This document shows, one piece after another, positions 54,900 through 64,000 of a stretch of 64,000 nt of DNA. The stretch is from Prolixibacteraceae bacterium (GTDB lineage: Bacteria > Bacteroidota > Bacteroidia > Bacteroidales > Prolixibacteraceae), in NCBI GenBank assembly GCA_003506435.1, contig DOAQ01000049.1, positions 124,001-188,000 on the forward strand, in the 5' to 3' direction. The notes under the pieces are model-generated. The model made no database searches. It saw nothing but the letters and a program-made list of their open reading frames with translations, and was not told the origin of the DNA. Every line of letters starts with the position of its first letter. The stretch's first letter is position 1. Both the position numbers and the translations under genes were made by a program.

Positions 54900-55367
54900 A
54901 TGGAAGAACCTGAAAGACTGAAAAAGCAAAAAGAGCTGATCGAATATATCGGGAGGCAAAATGAGAGGGAAGGCTTTCAACCTGTTCCGGCCCGAATTAT
55001 GGGTTTGCTGCTGGTAATGGACAAGGAAGAATATACGTTCGAAGAAATTGTTGAAGAAATGCAGATCAGCAAAAGCTCTGTAAGTACAGCGCTCAAGAAT
55101 CTGGAAATTCGCGGCATTATTGAATATGTAACCTACCCGGGAGACCGTAAACGCTATTTTCGCGCTATTTCCGGAGAGATTGATACATTTATCAATGAAG
55201 TGGAAACGAAGATGATAAAAAATCTGGCAACGATCAACCAGATTATTGAATTGAAAAAAGATCCGAATTCAAGAAGTGCAATGTTTTTAAAAAGCATTAT
55301 GACCGGGATGGATTTCTTTATTCGTAAACTGGACGAATTAAAAACGGAATACAAAAAAGACCGATAA
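54900..55367 (+). CDS. MarR/GbsR-like winged-helix regulator
   Basis: A 155-residue regulator. The core is a winged helix: PVPARIMGLLLVMDKEEYTF, EEMQISKSSVSTALKNLEIR (recognition helix) and the wing IEYVTYPGDRKRYFRA. The C-terminal helices (MIKNLATINQIIELKK) would form the dimer interface. It starts an operon with a TolC-like channel, adaptor and RND pump (gaps 65, 8 and 6 bases), so it likely controls them in response to the exported compound. GbsR-like members of this group also respond to small ligands; no ligand is evident. Confidence 0.85.
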   Translation: MEEPERLKKQKELIEYIGRQNEREGFQPVPARIMGLLLVMDKEEYTFEEIVEEMQISKSSVSTALKNLEIRGIIEYVTYPGDRKRYFRAISGEIDTFINEVETKMIKNLATINQIIELKKDPNSRSAMFLKSIMTGMDFFIRKLDELKTEYKKDR

Positions 55368-55432
55368 TTTTTTTACCCTATTGGTTCGATTTATTTAGAA
55401 CAAAATATTAAAAACAGAACAAAGTATTAACA

Positions 55433-56776
55433 ATGAAACAATTAGCAATTTTACTATTGCTTGGGCTTCTCATGTTTCCGGAGAAGGGAAAAAGCCAGGA
55501 GCAATATTCTCTGAACGACTTGCTGAAACAGGCGATTGAAAATAGCCATGAAATGAAAAAAGCCGCGTTACAGCAATCGGAAAGCGCATCGAAAACAAAA
55601 GAAGTGATTGCTAACGGACTTCCGCAAGTAGATGGTAGCTTAAATTATTCAAGAATGGGGCTTCCTGAAATCAGCATTTCCCAAGAAATGATCGATGCGT
55701 TGCCCGAAGAAATTGCCCCGTTACTGGGCGGACTGGCCGACATCAATGCTTTTCATACTACTTCTGCCGGAGTGACTGTTACCCAATTGCTTTACAGTAA
55801 GTCATACTTCACCGGGGTAAAACAAGTCAGAAAAGCAGAAGATTTATACAATTCCTTGCTTCAGAAAACAGAAGAGGACGTTATTCATGATGTGGCCGCA
55901 AATTATTATCAGGTGCTGATGAATTATTCAAACCTGAATATTCTGAATGAAAACATCCAAAATCTGGAAAAGCTGTACAACATCCTGAAACTTCAGTACG
56001 AGAACGACTTCGTAAAACAAACCGATGTCAGCCGCCTGAAGGTAACTTTGACCAACCTGAAAACGCAACGCGAAACGCTTGAAAACGGCATTCAGATTCA
56101 GCAACGGATTCTGAAAATTATTTCAGGTATTCCTTTAGAAAAAGAACTGGCACTGGATACTGCAATTGTTAGCAAAATTGACTATCAAAAACCGGTAATG
56201 CATGAATTTATACTGGATGTTCTGCCCACTTACCAAGTGCTCAAAAAACAACAGGAGCTTTCGGGATTGCAGGTTGAATCGAACAAAGCAGCTTTTTATC
56301 CAAACCTAGCTGCCTTCGGCCAATTCACCTATTCGAGTTATGCTACTGAATTTAAATTCGATGATTTCAGCAACATGAATACCATTGGATTGAAAGCGAC
56401 CATCCCGATTTTCAGTTCAGGAATGAGAAAAAACCGGGTTTTGCAGTCGCAACTGAAGCTTCAGCAAAATCAGGAAGATTTTGACCTGACGAAAAAATAT
56501 CTGGAAACCAGTTATCAGAATGCCACCAATTCACTTCTTTCCGCCTGGTCGAATCTTCAGGATCAACAGGAAAACAAAGTGCTGGCCAAGCAGGTGTACG
56601 GACAGGTCAAGCTCCAGTTTGATGAAGGAATGGCTTCGCTGACCGACCTGTTGAATGTTGAAACTTCGCTTCTTGAAGCTGAAAGTTTATTCAGCCAACA
56701 ACTTTTAAAATACAAACTGGCAGAAATCGAACTGCTCAAAGCCACCGGAAATTTAAAATCGTTAATAAACAATTGA
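55433..56776 (+). CDS. TolC-family outer-membrane efflux channel
   Basis: A 447-residue protein with a signal peptide (KQLAILLLLGLLMFPEKGKS) and two TolC-type repeats: YSLNDLLKQAIENSHEMKKA ... LPQVDGSLNYSR in the first half and the second-half strand/helix set ATIPIFSSGMRKNRVLQSQ and FDEGMASLTDLLNVETSLLEAE. It should form a trimeric channel-tunnel with the adaptor encoded eight bases downstream. It is clearly a different sequence from the channel part of the fusion at 48828-53288. Confidence 0.9.
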   Translation: MKQLAILLLLGLLMFPEKGKSQEQYSLNDLLKQAIENSHEMKKAALQQSESASKTKEVIANGLPQVDGSLNYSRMGLPEISISQEMIDALPEEIAPLLGGLADINAFHTTSAGVTVTQLLYSKSYFTGVKQVRKAEDLYNSLLQKTEEDVIHDVAANYYQVLMNYSNLNILNENIQNLEKLYNILKLQYENDFVKQTDVSRLKVTLTNLKTQRETLENGIQIQQRILKIISGIPLEKELALDTAIVSKIDYQKPVMHEFILDVLPTYQVLKKQQELSGLQVESNKAAFYPNLAAFGQFTYSSYATEFKFDDFSNMNTIGLKATIPIFSSGMRKNRVLQSQLKLQQNQEDFDLTKKYLETSYQNATNSLLSAWSNLQDQQENKVLAKQVYGQVKLQFDEGMASLTDLLNVETSLLEAESLFSQQLLKYKLAEIELLKATGNLKSLINN

Positions 56777-56784
56777 AATAGAAA

Positions 56785-57849
56785 ATGAAAACTTTAAAAC
56801 AAATTCTCGTTCCGCTTATCATCATTGCACTGGTTGGATGGGCAGCTTATAGACTAAATTCGAACAAAGAAAAAGTAAAAACTACAACTGCACTGGCTTC
56901 ACAAACTATTTCTGAAATTCCGGTAAAAGTGGTTTCTCCCCAGACCGGTAAGATCAGTAAGCACATTTCGACAACCGGGATTGTCAGCGCTTTCGAAGAA
57001 TTGATAGTTTTATCTGAAACACAGGGTAAGGTGAAAAAAATACACCAAAACGTGGGTGACCGGGTTCAGAGAAATCAGGTGATCGTTGAAGTTGACGACG
57101 AAACAATTGCCGCCAATGTGCTGGTTGCCGAAGCTAATTTCGAACAGCAAAAGAAAGATATTGAACGTATGGAACGCCTTGAACAAGGCAGTGCCATTGC
57201 AAAACACGATCTGGAAAAAGCCCGCATCGGGTTGAAAAAAGCAGAAGCCGACCTGATTACTGCCCGCAAAGCGCTGCGCGACACAAAAATAAAAGCGCCA
57301 ATCTCCGGAGTCATCAACAAACGGATGGTCGAAAACGGACAGTTCGTTGCCGGCGGAATGCCAATATGCGAAATTGTAAACACTTCAAAACTGAAAATAT
57401 GGGTAAAAGTTCCGGAAAAAGACATTTTTAAATTGGCAAAAGGACAACCGGTTAATGTGAATATCCCTGCTTTCCCCGGAAAAATATTCTCCGGGAAAAT
57501 AAATTCAATCGGGGAAAAAGCCGACAATTCGATGAAGTTTGATGCAGAGGTGATTATGGACAACAACGATAGCGACCAACACCTAAAAGCCGGACTTTTC
57601 AGCGAAGTTTATATCCCCGTTGAGGCTTCAGAAACAATTCTGATTGAAAAAGCTGCGATTACAGGAAGTATGAAAAATCCATCCGTTTTTGTAGTTGAAG
57701 GTGATATAGCCGTCAAAAAAGAAATAATTATCAATGAAAGCGATGATAAATTCATCGAAGTTGTCAGTGGACTTAAAAAAGAAGACCGTGTTGTTGTCAG
57801 CGGACAGTTAAACCTGAACGATGGCGACCGTGTAAAAATCATTCAGTAA
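56785..57849 (+). CDS. RND efflux periplasmic adaptor (MFP)
   Basis: A 354-residue adaptor with an N-terminal membrane anchor (ILVPLIIIALVGWAAYRL) and no lipobox. Barrel-sandwich halves are KVKKIHQNVGDRVQRNQVIV and IKAPISGVINKRMVENGQFV, with an alpha-hairpin between them (EQGSAIAKHDLEKARIGLKK). The distal part holds VPEKDIFKLAKGQPVNVNI and a typical end (SGQLNLNDGDRVKII). It sits between the TolC and pump genes of one operon and probably joins them. Confidence 0.9.
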   Translation: MKTLKQILVPLIIIALVGWAAYRLNSNKEKVKTTTALASQTISEIPVKVVSPQTGKISKHISTTGIVSAFEELIVLSETQGKVKKIHQNVGDRVQRNQVIVEVDDETIAANVLVAEANFEQQKKDIERMERLEQGSAIAKHDLEKARIGLKKAEADLITARKALRDTKIKAPISGVINKRMVENGQFVAGGMPICEIVNTSKLKIWVKVPEKDIFKLAKGQPVNVNIPAFPGKIFSGKINSIGEKADNSMKFDAEVIMDNNDSDQHLKAGLFSEVYIPVEASETILIEKAAITGSMKNPSVFVVEGDIAVKKEIIINESDDKFIEVVSGLKKEDRVVVSGQLNLNDGDRVKIIQ

Positions 57850-57855
57850 GAAATT

Positions 57856-60800
57856 ATGAATATAACTGAAATCTCTATAAAAAGAACAACCATCCCGGTT
57901 GTAATATTCACCATCCTGGCGCTGGCTGGTATTTACAGCTATACCCGCCTGAATGTTGAACTGATCCCCAATATTGACATACCCGTTAATGTGGTGATGA
58001 CTGTGTATCCGGGAGCTGCACCGAGCGAGGTAGAAAGTTCGGTAACCAAACCAATCGAAGATGCTGTCTCGGGTATGGAAGGTATCGACAAACTCAATTC
58101 GTATTCATTCGAGAACATATCAGTTGTCGTAATCCAGTTGAAAGATGACATGGACGCCGACATTTCCCTTCAGGACTGCGAGCGTAAAGTGAACATGATC
58201 CAAAGCGATTTGCCGGAGGACGCCGATCTTCCGCGATTTATGAAAATGGATATGAACATGATGCCTATCATGAGCGTTGCCGCTTCGTCGGACATGCCGG
58301 AACAACAGTTCTACGATTTGATTGATTTAAATATCGTTCCCTATATTTCCCAGATAAAAGGAGTTGCCGAAGTTGAAATCATTGGTGGTAACCAGCGCGA
58401 AATTCAGATTAAAGCGGATGCCCAGAAGTTGCAGCAGTATGGAATTTCACTGTCATTGCTAAAACAGATGATTACGGCATCGAATCTCGATTTTCCGGTC
58501 GGAAATATAAAAGACGATCAAACCCGTTCACTGATCCGTTTGAGTGGAAAATTTGCTTCGGTTGACGAAATCAGGGAACTGATCCTTCGCACATCACCTG
58601 ACGGCGCGAACATCAAAGTGAAAGATGTAGCCACTGTTGTTGACGGAAATAAAGAAAGTATAAAAATGGCCCGCATCAATGGAACTCCGGCTATCGGTTT
58701 GTCAGTAAAAAAACAAAGTGGCGCCAATGCGGTTGAAATCAGTGATGAAACGCTGAAACTTTTTAAAGAATTTGAAACCAAATATGCCGGACAGAACCTG
58801 AAATTTACAATAGCCAGCGACTCTTCAGAGTTTACAAAAGATGCGGTTAACAGTGTAATGGTTGACCTGATTTTTGCAATCATTCTGGTGTCGGTTACCA
58901 TGTTGTTGTTCCTTCACAGTTTCCGGAATCTGCTGTTTGTAATCGTTTCCATCCCAACCTCAATTATTTCAACATTCGTGATCTTCAAGATCTTTGGGTT
59001 TTCGCTTAACCTGATGACACTACTCGCTATGTCGATAGTTGTTGGGGTTATTGTTGATGATGCCATTGTGGTACTGGAAAATATATACCGGCACATGGAA
59101 GAAGGCAAAAAGCGCTGGCAGGCATCACTCGACGCAACCAGGGAACTTGGCATTACGGTTGTTTCAATTACCATTGTACTGATTGCCGTTTTCCTTCCGA
59201 TTGGTATGACAAGTGGAATAACAGGCGAAATACTTCGCTCCTTTTCATTGGTCATCGTATTCTCCATTTTAGTTAGTTTGCTGGTGTCATTTACGCTGGT
59301 ACCCCTGTTGACCTCTCGCTTCGGAAAAATTAAAATACTGAAGAAGAGCAAATTACTTGACCGTTTTCTGATGGGATTTGAATCGGTGATTAACGGAATA
59401 AAAAGTTACATTATGAATGCCCTGCACTGGGCCTTAAATCACAAAACCGTAACATTGGTTTCTGTCTTTCTACTTTTATTGGCTTCGTGTTCGCTTGTTT
59501 CAAAGGGATTTATTCAGACTGAATTTATGGATGCCGGCGACCGTGGTGAATTTATCCTGAAACTGGAACTGGAAAAAAATGCAACGCTGGACGAAACCGC
59601 AAAGATGTGTGCAAAAGTTGAACAACAACTATTGAAGTATCCTGAAGTAGAACTACTTTTTACCAAGGTAGGTTCAGAAGGGGGAAGTATGGCATTTAAC
59701 GAAACCCCGAATACCGCTGAAATCAATGTCAAACTGGTTGACAAGAAAAAACGGGATGTTTCGTCAAAAGTATTCAGTATTCAGACAAAAAATGCCATGT
59801 CAGAGATGTTTGCCGGTCCAAAATTTACGGTAAACGAACTCAGCATCATGGGGACAACTACCCGTCCGCTTGAATTAATCGTGCGTGGCAACAATTACGA
59901 TGAAGTAAGGCAATATGCAGCCAAGGTACTGGAGGTGGCAAAAAACGCTCAGGGTACGACTGATGTCGAAACTTCCGATGAAGAAGGAAATATGGAGCTG
60001 AACATTGAAATTGACCGTGACAAACTGGCCAAAATGGGGCTGACCCTTGGTGAAGTAGGCGCTGAACTTCGTATCGCTTTTGCCGGCGACAATAATCTGA
60101 AATACAAAGAATCAGGAGAAGAGTACGACATTAATATCCAACTCGACGAGTTCAACAAAAAGAATAAAGAGGATGTTGAAAATATGTCGCTGATGACTCG
60201 TACCGGAAGCATTGTTAAACTGAAACAAATTGCCAGCGTTACCGAAAAGAAAGGCCCGGCAATGCTAACTCGCTATAACAAATTATCGTCGGTTTCCATT
60301 ACCGGACAGGTAGCTGGAAACACGATCAGTACCATTGGTGAAGAAATTCAGACCAAACTGGCCGAAATCGACAAACCCATCGGCGTTGATGTGGTGTATG
60401 CCGGTGACCTGGAAAACCAGACCGAATCGTTCGGGAGCTTGCTTGTTGCCTTGATTGCATCAATTCTTCTGGTTTATCTGACCATGGTAGCCCTTTACGA
60501 CAGCTATGCCTATCCGTTTGTGGTGATGTTCTCCATGCCGTTATCTATTATTGGTGCATTGCTGGGTTTGGCGTTAGCCGGAAAAAGCATGAGTCTTTTC
60601 TCCATCATGGGTATTATCATGTTGATGGGGCTTGTGGCCAAGAATGCTATTCTGGTGGTCGACTTTGCCAACGATATGGTTGAAAAAGGACACAAAGTTT
60701 ACGATGCCATTGTGGAAGCAACCAGCCTGCGTTTCCGCCCGATCTTGATGACCAACTTAGCCCTGATTTTTGGCTTGCTCCCGCTGGCGCTTTCAAGTGG

Positions 60801-61005
60801 TGCTGGGGCTGAGTGGAAAAGCGGTATCGGGTGGGTACTGATCGGCGGTTTGACCAGCTCGATGTTCCTGTCGCTGATCATCATTCCGGTTATTTATGTG
60901 CTTGTTTCAAAATTACTGAAGAAAGACAAGATGAACGAGCAAAAGCATCATAAGGAAATAGCAGAAATGGAGCATATTCATACTGAAATGAAATCGTTTA
61001 ATTAA
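57856..61005 (+). CDS. RND efflux pump permease (HAE type)
   Basis: A 1049-residue inner-membrane proton-driven pump. Two homologous halves are visible, each with a helix bundle and a periplasmic porter region. Helix 4 contains MSIVVGVIVDDAIVVLENIY with the full Asp-Asp proton-relay pair, and helix 10 carries the basic partner near LMGLVAKNAILVVDFAND (Lys). PN1 starts with ELIPNIDIPVNVVMTVYPG. The C-terminus is His/Glu-rich (KHHKEIAEMEHIHTEM), with possible metal-binding character. It is last in the MarR-TolC-adaptor-pump operon. The substrate is unknown; drugs, bile-like amphiphiles or envelope lipids are typical. Confidence 0.93.
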   Translation: MNITEISIKRTTIPVVIFTILALAGIYSYTRLNVELIPNIDIPVNVVMTVYPGAAPSEVESSVTKPIEDAVSGMEGIDKLNSYSFENISVVVIQLKDDMDADISLQDCERKVNMIQSDLPEDADLPRFMKMDMNMMPIMSVAASSDMPEQQFYDLIDLNIVPYISQIKGVAEVEIIGGNQREIQIKADAQKLQQYGISLSLLKQMITASNLDFPVGNIKDDQTRSLIRLSGKFASVDEIRELILRTSPDGANIKVKDVATVVDGNKESIKMARINGTPAIGLSVKKQSGANAVEISDETLKLFKEFETKYAGQNLKFTIASDSSEFTKDAVNSVMVDLIFAIILVSVTMLLFLHSFRNLLFVIVSIPTSIISTFVIFKIFGFSLNLMTLLAMSIVVGVIVDDAIVVLENIYRHMEEGKKRWQASLDATRELGITVVSITIVLIAVFLPIGMTSGITGEILRSFSLVIVFSILVSLLVSFTLVPLLTSRFGKIKILKKSKLLDRFLMGFESVINGIKSYIMNALHWALNHKTVTLVSVFLLLLASCSLVSKGFIQTEFMDAGDRGEFILKLELEKNATLDETAKMCAKVEQQLLKYPEVELLFTKVGSEGGSMAFNETPNTAEINVKLVDKKKRDVSSKVFSIQTKNAMSEMFAGPKFTVNELSIMGTTTRPLELIVRGNNYDEVRQYAAKVLEVAKNAQGTTDVETSDEEGNMELNIEIDRDKLAKMGLTLGEVGAELRIAFAGDNNLKYKESGEEYDINIQLDEFNKKNKEDVENMSLMTRTGSIVKLKQIASVTEKKGPAMLTRYNKLSSVSITGQVAGNTISTIGEEIQTKLAEIDKPIGVDVVYAGDLENQTESFGSLLVALIASILLVYLTMVALYDSYAYPFVVMFSMPLSIIGALLGLALAGKSMSLFSIMGIIMLMGLVAKNAILVVDFANDMVEKGHKVYDAIVEATSLRFRPILMTNLALIFGLLPLALSSGAGAEWKSGIGWVLIGGLTSSMFLSLIIIPVIYVLVSKLLKKDKMNEQKHHKEIAEMEHIHTEMKSFN

Positions 61006-61259
61006 TTGGTAAATACAATTCGAATGTTCTGAAAACAGAAACAATTCCTGCTCTTCCCGTCCGGAGAAATTCAGATGGGAAGGAGGCAGGATAAATCATT
61101 AAAAGGAGAAGGGGATTTAGCTTCCGGAGTGTGTGAAAATGCGAATGTGGGTGCGATGATAATGGTTGATACAGATAAACGGGAGTAAAGAGATACATCC
61201 GCAGATCACGAACGTTGCAACAAAGCTCTTTTTTTTTATAAATTAAACAGCGAAAGAAG
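61006..61259. other. Intergenic region after the pump operon
   Basis: No gene. There is AT-rich DNA with a poly-T/A run (TTTTTTTTATAAATT) just before the small winged-helix gene. No clear terminator stem was found after the pump gene. Confidence 0.5.
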
Positions 61260-61466
61260 ATGATTACTGAAAAATTGAAAAATGATGTACGAACAGTTCT
61301 TGCCACACTCGAAGAAGAAGGCATGATGTCGGTTGGAGAACTGGTGTACTATACAAACCTTGAAGAACAAGATATTATGCAGGTATTGGCTTGGCTGAAC
61401 GAAGAAAAGAAAGTATACCTTTCTTCTGAAAAGAAAAGAGATTGCCATGTTATGCTGATTTATTAA
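61260..61466 (+). CDS. Small winged-helix protein (DUF2582 type)
   Basis: A 68-residue protein. The pattern (VLATLEEEGMMSVGELVYYT, then LEEQDIMQVLAWLNEEKKVY) is that of DUF2582-type single winged-helix proteins, found alone in Bacteroidota and archaea. The length equals the family norm. Its role is unknown; no DNA target or partner is evident. It lies between the pump operon and the IS110 element and has an A/G-rich ribosome-binding stretch (GCGAAAGAAG) just before the ATG. Confidence 0.75.
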   Translation: MITEKLKNDVRTVLATLEEEGMMSVGELVYYTNLEEQDIMQVLAWLNEEKKVYLSSEKKRDCHVMLIY

Positions 61467-61957
61467 TACAGTCCTTCTATTCGGAGGGGTGCAAATAATT
61501 TCCGGAATAATTCGTATTGCTTTTCCGTGGAAAATATGTTTTTATTCATCACAATTCAACGAACTGATACAACTGGCAAACGATAAAAAGCAGATGCTGA
61601 CGATCTATCAGAACCGCAGGTGGGATGGCTATTTTCGAGTCTGTTCAACAAAGTGTGTCAGGTGGGTAATTATTGAATATTCATTCTGTCTTCAAAAAAT
61701 ACGCTGACTTTTGTGAAAAATGCCGTACTTTTTACTGGGTCCGGAGCTGTCCGGGAACCTGTGTAAACGGATATTTTATCGGGATGAAATAGCCATAAGA
61801 ACTAGAGCTCATACAAACTGAAAATGATTATTTATGGCTATTCCATGCGTTGGGATTTTGATTGAAAAACTAAAGTAAATACGAGAATTATTCGAATCGA
61901 CTTTGAAAATTTACACACATGAAATTCCCATGAGCATAAAATAGCACACCAACCGAA
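61467..61957. other. Left flank of the IS110 element, with an 11-bp inverted repeat
   Basis: No supported gene; a 72-codon frame at 61489-61707 has no protein-like features. An exact 11-bp inverted repeat (AATAGCCATAA, 61788-61798, with 61832-61842) and a TCCGGAgctgTCCGG dyad near 61740-61753 lie before the transposase. In IS110-group elements this side can encode the bridge RNA. The element's left end cannot be fixed without a second copy. Confidence 0.5.
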
Positions 61958-63222
61958 ATGAATAACGACCTTTGCAGAAACGACATAGCTATGGGAAAGG
62001 TAATATTCGACCAGGTTGTAAGAGTAGGTTGTGGGATTGATGTCCACAAGGACAACATCGTGGCCACGATTCGCAAAAGCGAAGATGATTACGAGACCAA
62101 GGAGTTTAGTTCCTTTACGAGTTCTTTGACAGAGTTGAGAGAGTGGTGCAAATTGGAAGGGGTCACCCACATTGCGATGGAAAGCACCGGGGTTTACTGG
62201 AAACCCGTGTTCAACATATTGGAAGAAGGCGATTTTGAGATCATTCTGGTCAACGCACGGCATGTGCGCAATGTTCCGGGTCACAAAACCGACAAGAAAG
62301 ACAGCCAATGGTTGAGCAAACTTTTGTTGAGCGGATTGCTAAAAGCCAGTTTCATCCCCCCGGTCGAAATCCGGGATTTACGTGATCTGGTGCGTTACAA
62401 GAAGAAAGTTACAGCCCAGGCATCGAGCGAGAAGAACCGGATGATCCGGATACTTGAAGATGCGAACATCAAACTGAGCAGTGTTTTGACCAATGTTGAC
62501 GGGGCTGTAGGCAGCCGGATCATTGACGCCCTGATAGCTGGAAAAACCAACGTTGACGGGTTGATGCAATATTACCACGGGCAGATAAAAGCCAGCAAGG
62601 AGGAATTCCGCAAAGCCCTTCAGGGGCGTTTGACTCAACATCACCAGTTTATGCTCCGGGTATTGAAAGAAAGCATAACCGACAAGGAAAGGGTGATTGA
62701 GAAGCTGGACAAACAGATCGATGAACTGGCCAAACAGTATGCCGTTGAAATCGAATTGTTGCAGACCATTCCCGGAGTAGCATATGACAGTGCCGTTGGT
62801 ATTATCAGCGAGATTGGGGCAAATATGAAACAGTTTTCCAGCGAACAGCACCTGAGCAGTTGGGCCGGGATGAGCCCGGGGAACAACGAGAGCGGGGGCA
62901 AAAAAAAAGCGCAAAGACCATCCACGGGAACAAGCACCTGCAAGCCATCTTAGCCGAAAGTGCGTGGGGCGCGACCCGAAAGAAGGACAGTTACCTGAAA
63001 CGCAAATACCAAAGCCTTGTTGCCAGACGTGGTAAGAAAAAAGCGATCGTTGCCGTAGGGCATAAAATCATTATTGCTGCATACCATGTTATCAGAGACA
63101 AAGAGGCTTACAAAGAACCCGTTTTGTACAACAATCCCAAGCGCAAAGTCAAACAAATCAATAGCCTTTTAGCCAGGTTAAATGAATTAGGGGTTGTGGT
63201 AAAACAACTGGAAATGGTTTAA
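61958..63222 (+). mobile_element. IS110/IS1111-family transposase, reading frame broken at an A9 tract
   Basis: The first frame (331 codons, 61958-62953) begins with the DEDD/RuvC-like domain: VGCGIDVHKDNIVATI (Asp), THIAMESTGVYWKPV (Glu), GHKTDKKDSQWLSKLL (Asp pair). It continues into the Transposase_20 domain (LLQTIPGVAYDSAVGIISEI, SSWAGMSPGNNESGG) and then diverges into RPSTGTSTCKPS. The correct family C-terminus (GNKHLQAILAESAWGA, RRGKKKAIVAVGHKIIIAAY) continues in the -1 frame to 63222. The switch falls at A9 near 62900. One extra A, -1 slippage or a sequencing error would restore a ~420-residue enzyme, the usual length. These enzymes move a circular intermediate guided by a bridge RNA. 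Confidence 0.88.
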
Positions 63223-63400
63223 ATGCCCTTATAAAAGGCCGGTTTTTTACTATGTACCCGTAAAGTCGGGATCACGAACATGAAATTGGTCTCAGAACAG
63301 GATAAGCACCAACCGTTGTCACAAGTCTTGGAGTAAAAATCCAAGAGGAAGTACGAAGATGAAAATTTACTCTCTTAACCTGTTTGTATTTGATTGAAAA
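63223..63400 (+). other. Right flank of the IS110 element with several hairpins
   Basis: Hairpins follow the transposase: CCTT.ATA.AAGG with GGTTTTTT next to it (terminator-like, 63228-63248), CCCG/CGGG near 63259-63272, and CTTGGA-GTAAAAA-TCCAAG near 63328-63346. In IS1111-group elements the bridge RNA is at this end. No reading frame is supported. Confidence 0.4.
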
Positions 63401-63497
63401 TTAATTAGAAAGAAAATTTATACAGATGAAAAAGAATAGTTTGTTTCTGTTCTTAATTTTAAACTCGTTTAAATAAGATTGCTTTACTTTGCATATC

Positions 63498-64000
63498 GTG
63501 AATAAAATAGATTTCAATAGCAGGATTAAGGATGGAGATGCATGTGCCTTTGAAACCTTTTTTAAACTAACTCATCTCCGGGTGTTGAGTTACAGTAAGT
63601 TATTTATTTCTGATTCTAATCAGGCCGACGATCTTGTTCAGGATTGTTATCTCAAACTTTGGGAAAAGCGGCATACTATAAAAGCGTCACAATCGGTCGA
63701 GAGTTTATTGTTTGTAATGTTACGACACCGCTGCCTTAATTATTTGCGTGATAAAAAGTTTTATTATTCCGATTCAGATATTAATTCAATAAAGGAAATC
63801 GATCTTCAGCATCTTTTCGAACTGGATTTTACCGGTGTTGAAAATAAATCAATTGAAGAGGAATTGGTTGATGCAATTCGCCTGGAGATTGAGAATCTGC
63901 CCGAGAAGCGAAAACTGGTTTTTATTAAATCAAAAATTGATGGGATGAAAAACCGTGAGATTGCTGATGAATTAGGGATTTCGTTAAAAGCAGTTGAAAA
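63498..64000 (+). CDS. ECF RNA polymerase sigma-70 factor, cut by the right edge
   Basis: At least 167 codons from a GTG start (MNKIDFNSRIKDGDACAFET). Region 2 is FISDSNQADDLVQDCYLKLW and FVMLRHRCLNYLRDKK; region 4 is IENLPEKRKLVFIKSKIDGM followed by REIADELGISLKAVE, where the window ends. It belongs to the same FecI-like group as the factor at 40193-40804 and lies about 275 bases after the IS110 transposase. A FecR gene and a SusC-type receptor are expected to the right, outside the window. Confidence 0.88.
   Translation, partial: MNKIDFNSRIKDGDACAFETFFKLTHLRVLSYSKLFISDSNQADDLVQDCYLKLWEKRHTIKASQSVESLLFVMLRHRCLNYLRDKKFYYSDSDINSIKEIDLQHLFELDFTGVENKSIEEELVDAIRLEIENLPEKRKLVFIKSKIDGMKNREIADELGISLKAVE

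Noticed and set aside
61489..61707. 72-codon plus-strand frame between the DUF2582-like gene and IS110
   Set aside because: No ribosome-binding site, no ATG-based protein-like start, and no recognisable motif.

Overview
The window looks like chromosomal DNA of a Bacteroidota bacterium, probably an environmental Bacteroidales/Marinilabiliales type; the order is an inference. The evidence is a SusC/SusD pair with its own ECF sigma factor and FecR anti-sigma, promoter boxes of the form TAnnTTTG in front of several genes, secreted YD/RHS proteins of Bacteroidota type, an HU-like protein with an Ig-like tail, and AT-rich intergenic DNA full of short dispersed inverted-repeat elements. No rRNA, tRNA or CRISPR array was seen.

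Layout. 1-8.7 kb (minus strand): a secreted RHS polymorphic-toxin locus. A large SpvB-like YD protein is followed by an RHS protein whose C-terminal tip carries an L,D-transpeptidase (YkuD-like) motif. A small lipoprotein follows with an ATGA overlap and is probably the periplasmic immunity protein. Past a strong palindromic terminator lies a second RHS core that lacks its 5' part and carries a different, cysteine-protease-like tip, i.e. an orphan tip cassette running off the left edge. 8.7-18.5 kb: repeats, an HU-like protein, a solute symporter, a LysE exporter, an IMP dehydrogenase, a metallophosphoesterase/glycosyltransferase pair, an AlkZ-like protein and a YdeI-like protein.

19.0-27.4 kb (minus strand) is the most intriguing block: six tightly packed genes in the order ATPase-GNAT, ATPase-GNAT, GH3 ligase, GH3 ligase, ATP-grasp ligase, MFS exporter. 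Two adenylating amide ligases, a third carboxylate-amine ligase, two N-acyltransferase-like proteins and an exporter suggest a pathway for an unknown amide-linked small molecule.

28-31 kb: a FadL-type porin and dihydrolipoyl dehydrogenase. 31.7-40.8 kb: a polysaccharide-utilisation-type locus (ECF sigma, FecR, SusC, SusD, large secreted putative glycosidase). 41-46.6 kb: serine hydroxymethyltransferase, a small membrane protein and a methionine operon (aspartokinase-like protein, MetY, MetA with the residue for acetyl-CoA use) behind a structured leader. 47-61 kb: two RND efflux operons, one TetR-led with an RND pump fused to its TolC-like channel, one MarR-led with separate parts; homoserine dehydrogenase sits between them. 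61.3-64 kb: a DUF2582-type small winged-helix protein, an IS110-family element with its transposase frame broken at an A9 tract and structured flanks, and an ECF sigma factor cut by the right edge.

Several start codons were moved inward from the longest open frame to ATGs that match family N-termini or operon spacing; this is stated per gene. All functions are read from sequence motifs, without database searches.
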